From CALRWV02 sp943371965 (lineage in GTDB: Bacteria; Bacteroidota; JABWAT01): 64,000 nucleotides of DNA. Positions 59,449-64,000 of this stretch are shown piece by piece (position 1 is the first letter of the stretch; the number at the start of each line of letters is the position of its first letter). The notes beneath the pieces were generated by a model. The model did no database searches and was not told the DNA's origin. It was given only the letters and a program-made list of their open reading frames with translations. The stretch is from positions 124,001 to 188,000 of the forward strand of contig CALRWV020000002.1 in assembly GCA_943371965.1 (NCBI GenBank). Direction: 5' to 3'. The translations under genes and the position numbers were made by a program.

Positions 59449-60024
59449 TTATTCCGGTTTTTTGGTTCTTTCCAGATAAGTATTATTGTCTGTATTGAAT
59501 TTGATGTACTCTTCAGCTTCAACAAACTGGGGAACCATAACGGTCAAACCTGTTTCCATTTTCGCAGGTTTCATTGAAGACGTAACAGTTGCACCTTTCA
59601 TATTCGGTTCGCACTCCATAATCTGCATAATCATGTGCTGTGGAGGAACAATCCCGATCGGATTTCCTTCATAGAATTCAACCTGAAAGCGTGTATTCGG
59701 CAACAGGTAATATTTCAAATCGCCCATGAATTCATTGCTGATTGAAGTTTGTTCATAATTTTCAGTATTCATAAACGTGTGGAAAGTTTCATCAGAATAT
59801 AAATATTCCATTTCAATGGTTTCCAAACTGACGCGTTCAACTTTTTCATCGGAACGGAAACGGTACTCAGCATTATTTCCGTTTTTGATGTTTTTCATTT
59901 TCGCCTGAACCATCGCGCGTAGATTTCCGGGAGTATGAAGGTGACACGCAGTCACTTTTACCAGATTTCCCTCATACTTGATGATATTTCCTACACGCAG
60001 TTCACTTGCAGTAACGTTTGCCAT
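59449..60024 (-). CDS. efp: Translation elongation factor P
   Basis: 191 residues, full length EF-P, which enters stalled ribosomes at the E site and helps form peptide bonds at proline runs. The three beta-barrel domains are seen: KOW-like N-terminal part (VTASELRVGNIIKYEGNLVK), EF-P OB domain (EYLYSDETFHTFMNTENYEQ) and C-terminal ECEPNMKGATVTSSMKPAKM ... VPQFVEAEEYIKFNTDNNTY. The tip loop reads HTPGNLRAMV, so the position that carries modified Lys34 in E. coli is Asn. I recall PGN also in Chlorobi EF-P. Single gene with own terminator. Confidence 0.95.
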   Translation of the reverse strand: MANVTASELRVGNIIKYEGNLVKVTACHLHTPGNLRAMVQAKMKNIKNGNNAEYRFRSDEKVERVSLETIEMEYLYSDETFHTFMNTENYEQTSISNEFMGDLKYYLLPNTRFQVEFYEGNPIGIVPPQHMIMQIMECEPNMKGATVTSSMKPAKMETGLTVMVPQFVEAEEYIKFNTDNNTYLERTKKPE

Positions 60025-60543
60025 AAAATTCCCTTATTGTTTCATTCTTTATTTTTAAGTAGCGCAAAAATACGCTTGAAGGGCTGAAAAGAAAAACTTA
60101 GTGCAGAATTTGGCTTGGTTGTAAGTTGGGATATCTCCGGAAAAAGATTTCGAAACAATATTTTTATAAAACCATTGCTGTAAAATATGTTTTGCAGCTT
60201 TTGTTAAGAGAATGAGAACTTGAATGAGGCTTTTTCAATAAATATGATTTCAATCCTACTTTAAATCATTTTAATCCGCTTAACTCTTTGAAGTCCCGTT
60301 TGTAAAAATCAATCCCATCCATAAAAGAATAAATCATAAATTTGATTGCGTTTATCCTTTATTTCAGGTTTTATCATTAAAATCATTAATAAATTTAAAT
60401 TAATCAGGATTCCAAACTAATTTAAACGATTTTCGCAGTTCAGACCTCAAAAGGTCTCGATTGCCTGAAACTTTGACTTAACCGATACGTTAAAGTCACA
60501 ATCTTTTACAAAACAATTACATATTGCCTTGGGAGCTCATCAG
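60025..60543. other. Gene-free AT-rich region between efp and the TolC gene
   Basis: 519 bp with no open frame of note. It contains direct runs of AAATCATTTTAATCC-like words (60260-60290) and a small AGACCTCAAAAGGTCTC hairpin near 60442-60459 of the AACCT/AGGTT type. The promoters of the two divergent genes must lie here; no clear TAnnTTTG element was found. Confidence 0.5.
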
Positions 60544-61911
60544 ATGAAAAGACTTGTATCCTTACTGTTATTAACTTCTTTTTCGGTTTTGGCTTTTGCA
60601 CAAAACCAACCGGTAGTTAAACTCACCTTAGAAGAAAGCGTAAAAATCGCCTTCAAAAACAATGTTACTCTACAGAAACAGAAAAATACGGTAACTCTTG
60701 CAAAAGCAGATTATTTAAGAACTATTGGATTGTTTCTCCCCGATTTGAATGCTAGCACTTCAGTTGATTATTCTGAAGGATCCACTTTATATGAACTGCC
60801 TGACACTTCCAATAACATTATAATAAGTTCTGTAAAATCAAAAGGAAGACAATATTCATGGGGACTAAGTTCAAGTATTAATTTATTTAATGGTTTCAGT
60901 GATTATTTATCATTTGAAAAATCAAGTAATGATTTGGAATCAGCCAAATTGACATTTTCAAGATCAGCCCAGACCACTTTGCTTGATGTTAGTTCAAAGT
61001 ATCTCGATGTTCTTTTAAAACAGGAACTTCTAGGAATCTCAAAGGAAAATCTTGTATATGCAGATGAGCAGTTAAAGAAAATTTCTGAGATGACAAGACT
61101 AGGTTCCCGTCCATTAATTGATTTGTACAATCAACAGTACCAAAAGGCCAATGCAGAGCTTGAAGTGATCAATTCTGAAAAAAGCCTTGACATATCAAAA
61201 AGTAACTTAGTTGCTGCTTTAGCACTGGATCCAACCAAGGATTATGAAATTGAAAAACCGGATTTGGCATTATTATCAAGTAAAAATGACGTACAACCTT
61301 TGGATGTATTAATGAGTTCAGCTTTGGCAAACAGACCGGATTTTCAGGCATCTAAACTTGGGATTAATTCGAAAACCTCACAACTGTGGCAATCATATTC
61401 AAATTATCTTCCTAGCCTTAATGCAAGCTGGAATTACGGATCTTCAGCTAGATCTAAATCAATTGTCCCAATAACAAATCAATTAAGTGACTACAGTAAT
61501 TGGTCAATCGGACTAAGATTATCAATTCCAATCTTCACAAGATTCCAAAATGAATATACTGTTCAACAAGCCGCAGTTTCCTTGAAAAATGCTGAACTTG
61601 ACCAGCAGGATCTTGAAAGAACCATCCAAATCAGTGTAAAACAGGCTTTTCTTGATTATGTTTCTTACAAGAAAAAATTGGAAGCATCAGAAACACAGGC
61701 AAAAGCTGCAACCACTTTAAAGGAAACTGCTCAGGAAAGATACAATGTCGGTGCAGGAAGTTATGTTGAACTCGCAGATGCAATCCGTCAATATACATCC
61801 GCTGCAAGTGGTTTGGCTCAGACAAAATATCAATATGAATTTCAGAAAAAAGTTCTCGATTTCTACATTGGCGACCTGAAAATTGAAGACTACGTAAGTT
61901 TGGAAAATTAA
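60544..61911 (+). CDS. TolC-family outer-membrane efflux protein
   Basis: 455 residues with signal peptide (MKRLVSLLLLTSFSVLAFA). Two OEP halves: residues about 25-220 (LTLEESVKIAFKNNVTLQKQ, YLDVLLKQELLGISKENL) and about 240-440 (DVLMSSALANRPDFQASKLG, WSIGLRLSIPIFTRFQ, ERYNVGAGSYVELADAIRQY), the standard TolC pattern of coiled coils and barrel strands. It forms the outer-membrane exit duct for the adaptor and ABC genes downstream. The start at 60544 follows GGGAG; an upstream TTG is less likely. Confidence 0.95.
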   Translation: MKRLVSLLLLTSFSVLAFAQNQPVVKLTLEESVKIAFKNNVTLQKQKNTVTLAKADYLRTIGLFLPDLNASTSVDYSEGSTLYELPDTSNNIIISSVKSKGRQYSWGLSSSINLFNGFSDYLSFEKSSNDLESAKLTFSRSAQTTLLDVSSKYLDVLLKQELLGISKENLVYADEQLKKISEMTRLGSRPLIDLYNQQYQKANAELEVINSEKSLDISKSNLVAALALDPTKDYEIEKPDLALLSSKNDVQPLDVLMSSALANRPDFQASKLGINSKTSQLWQSYSNYLPSLNASWNYGSSARSKSIVPITNQLSDYSNWSIGLRLSIPIFTRFQNEYTVQQAAVSLKNAELDQQDLERTIQISVKQAFLDYVSYKKKLEASETQAKAATTLKETAQERYNVGAGSYVELADAIRQYTSAASGLAQTKYQYEFQKKVLDFYIGDLKIEDYVSLEN

Positions 61912-61945
61912 GACTCACTCATTTAAAATTGCTTGGAGAGAATAA

Positions 61946-63238
61946 ATGGCTAACGGAAACAAAAAGAAAAAAATCATCATCATTTCAATAATTGCTGTTG
62001 TTGTTATTGCAGTGGTTGCATTTGCCCTGATGGGTAAAAAAGATACAGGCGTCACTGTCAATGTTGAAACTGTTCAGAAAAAGGATATTGTTCAGGTTGT
62101 GACAGCTTCCGGTAAAATTTACCCGAAAGTTGAAGTTAAAATTTCACCTGACGTTTCCGGTGAAGTTATTGAACTTGCCATTGAAGAAGGTCAGATTGTT
62201 AGAAAAGGCGACTTCCTTGCCAGAATCAAACCGGATTTTTATGTATTCCAGAAAGATCAGTCTGAGGCAAACCTGACATCTGCTACTGCAATGTCCTCTT
62301 CTTCAGAAGCTCAGTTGGATAAAGCAAGAACTGAATACAAACGTGTAAAGGAAATGTACGACAAGAAATTGGTTTCTGATCAGGAAGTTGAAGCCGCAAA
62401 AACAACACTTCATGTTGCAGAACAAAGTGCTATTTCCAACAAAGCAGATATCACAAGGGCAAAGGCATCTTTGGATCAATCGATGGAAAGTTTGAGAAAG
62501 ACAAGTCTTTACGCTCCAATTGATGGAATTGTATCAAGTCTGACTGTTGAAAAAGGCGAACGTGTTGTGGGAACCTCACAGTTTTCAGGAACAGAAATTA
62601 TGCGTGTTGCTGATTTCGGTAAAATGGAAGTCCGTGTAAATGTAAACGAAAACGATGTAATCAATGTGAATATTGGTGACACAGCAAGAATTTCAGTTGA
62701 TGCCATGAAAGGTAAAACCTTTGTTGGAACTGTAACTGAAATTGCCCACACTCCTGTTACCTCCGGTGCAGGAACTCAGGAAGAAGTTACCAACTTCCCT
62801 GTAAAAATTACGATCATCAACCCCGATAAAGGATTCAGAAGCGGACTTTCAGCAACAGTTGATATTGAAACCGACCGTGCAGTTGGTGTCTTTGCTGTAC
62901 CAATTCAATCTGTAACAATTAAAAGGGAAATGCCTGTTATGGGTGCAGGTCCTGATGCTAAGGCAGATGAAGGTGCAGCTCCTAAAGTTGCAGCTGCTGT
63001 AAAACCGAAATCACCTGAAAAAATCGTGTTCATCGTAGATGCAGGTATAGCAAAAGCTGTTGTTGTAGAAACCGGAATCAGCGATGACCGCTACATTCAA
63101 ATCAAAAAAGGTCTAACAGGAACTGAACAGATTGTGACCGGTTCTTACCGTGCCATTTCAAGAGAATTGGAAGACGGAAAAAAAGTAAAAGTTGACGAGC
63201 CAAAGAAAATTGTTGCTGCTAAAGAAGAAGGAAAATAA
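61946..63238 (+). CDS. Periplasmic adaptor (HlyD/MacA-type membrane fusion protein)
   Basis: 430 residues. One N-terminal helix (IIIISIIAVVVIAVVAFALM), barrel-sandwich hybrid (VVTASGKIYPKVEVKISPDV, ELAIEEGQIVRKGDFLARIK), an alpha hairpin (about 95-165), the lipoyl-return half LYAPIDGIVSSLTVEKGERV and a beta-barrel (GDTARISVDAMKGKTFVGTV). The residue stretch 330-355 is an Ala/Lys/Pro-rich linker in the last domain. It links the inner-membrane ABC exporter to TolC. 34 bp after the TolC gene, 2 bp before the ATPase gene. Confidence 0.95.
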   Translation: MANGNKKKKIIIISIIAVVVIAVVAFALMGKKDTGVTVNVETVQKKDIVQVVTASGKIYPKVEVKISPDVSGEVIELAIEEGQIVRKGDFLARIKPDFYVFQKDQSEANLTSATAMSSSSEAQLDKARTEYKRVKEMYDKKLVSDQEVEAAKTTLHVAEQSAISNKADITRAKASLDQSMESLRKTSLYAPIDGIVSSLTVEKGERVVGTSQFSGTEIMRVADFGKMEVRVNVNENDVINVNIGDTARISVDAMKGKTFVGTVTEIAHTPVTSGAGTQEEVTNFPVKITIINPDKGFRSGLSATVDIETDRAVGVFAVPIQSVTIKREMPVMGAGPDAKADEGAAPKVAAAVKPKSPEKIVFIVDAGIAKAVVVETGISDDRYIQIKKGLTGTEQIVTGSYRAISRELEDGKKVKVDEPKKIVAAKEEGK

Positions 63239-63240
63239 TC

Positions 63241-63957
63241 ATGGCTGGAAATAACCTGATCAAAATTGAAAACATGACCAAAGTTTATGTCATGGGAACC
63301 CAGCAGGTTCATGCACTCCGCGGCGTTTCAATGGATATCAATGAAAACGAATATGTTGCTGTCATGGGACCTTCAGGTTCCGGCAAATCAACTCTGATGA
63401 ATATGTTTGGCTGTCTTGATACTCCAACTTCCGGTTTGTATCAATTCAAAGGACACAATGTTTCTGAAATGACCGATAATGAACTTGCCCGAATCCGCAA
63501 CAAAGAAATCGGATTTGTGTTCCAGTCATTCAACCTGCTTCCTCGTTCCAATGCACTTCACAATGTTGAACTTCCACTGATTTATTCCGGTGTATCTGCA
63601 TCGGAAAGAAAAGAACGTGCAATTGAAGCCTTGAAAAATGTGGGTCTTGAAGAACGGATGCATCACAAACCGAATGAGCTTTCGGGTGGTCAACGTCAGC
63701 GGGTTGCAATTGCAAGGGCCTTGGTAACAAAACCTGCAATCATTCTGGCTGATGAACCAACCGGTGCTCTTGATACAAAAACCGGTGAAGAAATCATGCA
63801 GCTGTTCGAAGAACTTTACGCAAAAGGAAATACGATCATTCTGGTAACCCACGAAGAAGATGTTGCAAAACATGCCCGTCGTGTTGTTAGATTGCGTGAT
63901 GGTCATATCGAATCAGATGCTGCGGTTGAAAATCCAACCCTTGCTGCCGTTCATTGA
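63241..63957 (+). CDS. ABC exporter ATP-binding subunit (MacB/LolD type)
   Basis: 238 residues. Walker A GPSGSGKST at 43-51, Q-loop FVFQSFNLLPRSNA, signature LSGGQRQRVAIARAL at about 147, Walker B IILADEPTGALDTKTGEEIM and H-loop LVTHEEDVAKHARR are all intact. The sequence around MFGCLDTPTSGLYQFKG is typical of the MacB/LolD/FtsE subgroup, where the ATPase powers mechanotransmission across the periplasm. The permease genes should follow outside the window. The end of the window has phrase-like words after this stop codon. Confidence 0.95.
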   Translation: MAGNNLIKIENMTKVYVMGTQQVHALRGVSMDINENEYVAVMGPSGSGKSTLMNMFGCLDTPTSGLYQFKGHNVSEMTDNELARIRNKEIGFVFQSFNLLPRSNALHNVELPLIYSGVSASERKERAIEALKNVGLEERMHHKPNELSGGQRQRVAIARALVTKPAIILADEPTGALDTKTGEEIMQLFEELYAKGNTIILVTHEEDVAKHARRVVRLRDGHIESDAAVENPTLAAVH

Positions 63958-64000
63958 TAATTAGCCAACAGACAATAGTCCATAGACGATGGCAAATGCA

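Noticed and set aside
1..64000. tRNA, rRNA or insertion-sequence genes
   Set aside because: No conserved tRNA or rRNA stretches, transposase frames or terminal inverted repeats with target duplications were recognised by eye on either strand.

Overview
The window looks like one contiguous piece of chromosome (about 40% GC by eye) from a Gram-negative member of the Bacteroidota/Chlorobi/Ignavibacteria branch. The evidence is: a type IX secretion (T9SS) C-terminal sorting domain with the NYPNPFNP motif (43852-45720), TonB-dependent receptors with N-terminal carboxypeptidase-D-like repeats, a TonB receptor/DUF4249 pair, AlgZ/LytTR and Cdd1-type genes, an EF-P whose tip loop reads PGN as I recall for Chlorobi, and several TAnnTTTG promoter elements. 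An Ignavibacteria-like organism is my best inference; there is no rRNA in the window to prove it.

Layout. 1-4100: a truncated lipoprotein gene, two tandem outer-membrane beta-barrel genes, pdxJ, a DUF4920 protein with a cysteine-rich tail, and era. 4290-10396: two closely related PhnD-type binding lipoproteins around a methyl-accepting chemotaxis protein, with msrA and a sulfite-oxidase-fold molybdoenzyme beside them, then a DUF1015 gene. 10425-17324 (minus strand): a LamG lipoprotein, an rRNA methyltransferase overlapping a large PDZ/7TM/GAF histidine kinase, and a secreted alpha-amylase. 17579-25555: an OPT-family transporter, a LytTR/LytS-type two-component pair, an SMP-30-like protein coupled to an esterase lipoprotein, and a tandem UspA protein. 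25664-29811 is accessory: a decayed esterase copy, a HEAT-like protein, a Cdd1 protein, the intact esterase, an integron-cassette-like unit (about 28050-28870), a GNAT and a DUF3052 gene. 29962-40850 (minus strand): DUF4249 plus a TonB receptor, then a surface/envelope cluster (lamin-tail protein, VWA-like membrane protein, flippase, FemAB-like transferase). 40992-51964: AsmA-like protein, delta-60 repeat T9SS protein, Cys/Met PLP enzyme, malic enzyme, rsmA and mgtE. 51961-52423: an antitoxin with a frameshifted RelE/ParE toxin. 52553-58232 (minus strand): a cobalamin-riboswitch operon. 58320-64000: small membrane proteins, a lipoprotein, efp, and the start of a TolC/MFP/ABC (MacAB-like) operon that runs off the window.

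The most interesting system is the vitamin B12 operon. A class-defining cobalamin riboswitch lies upstream of five genes with start/stop overlaps: two beta-propeller lipoproteins that resemble BtuG in general build, an 84-residue protein with eight cysteines, a secreted protein with a T9SS-like tail, and a BtuB-like TonB receptor. Together they read as an outer-surface corrinoid capture and uptake machine. The second candidate is the PhnD-MCP-PhnD cluster, which has no ABC permease or ATPase and may be a lipoprotein-fed chemoreceptor.

Intergenic DNA is unusually rich in degenerate dispersed repeats: hairpins bounded by GTCTGAATT/AATTCAGAC, AACCT...AGGTT hairpins, CTGTCAGCGG units, GGATTCCC/GGGAATGAC units and phrase-like words placed just after stop codons. 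One member of a C5/G5 repeat family is inserted in frame inside the delta-60 protein gene. No tRNA, rRNA, CRISPR array or insertion sequence was recognised.
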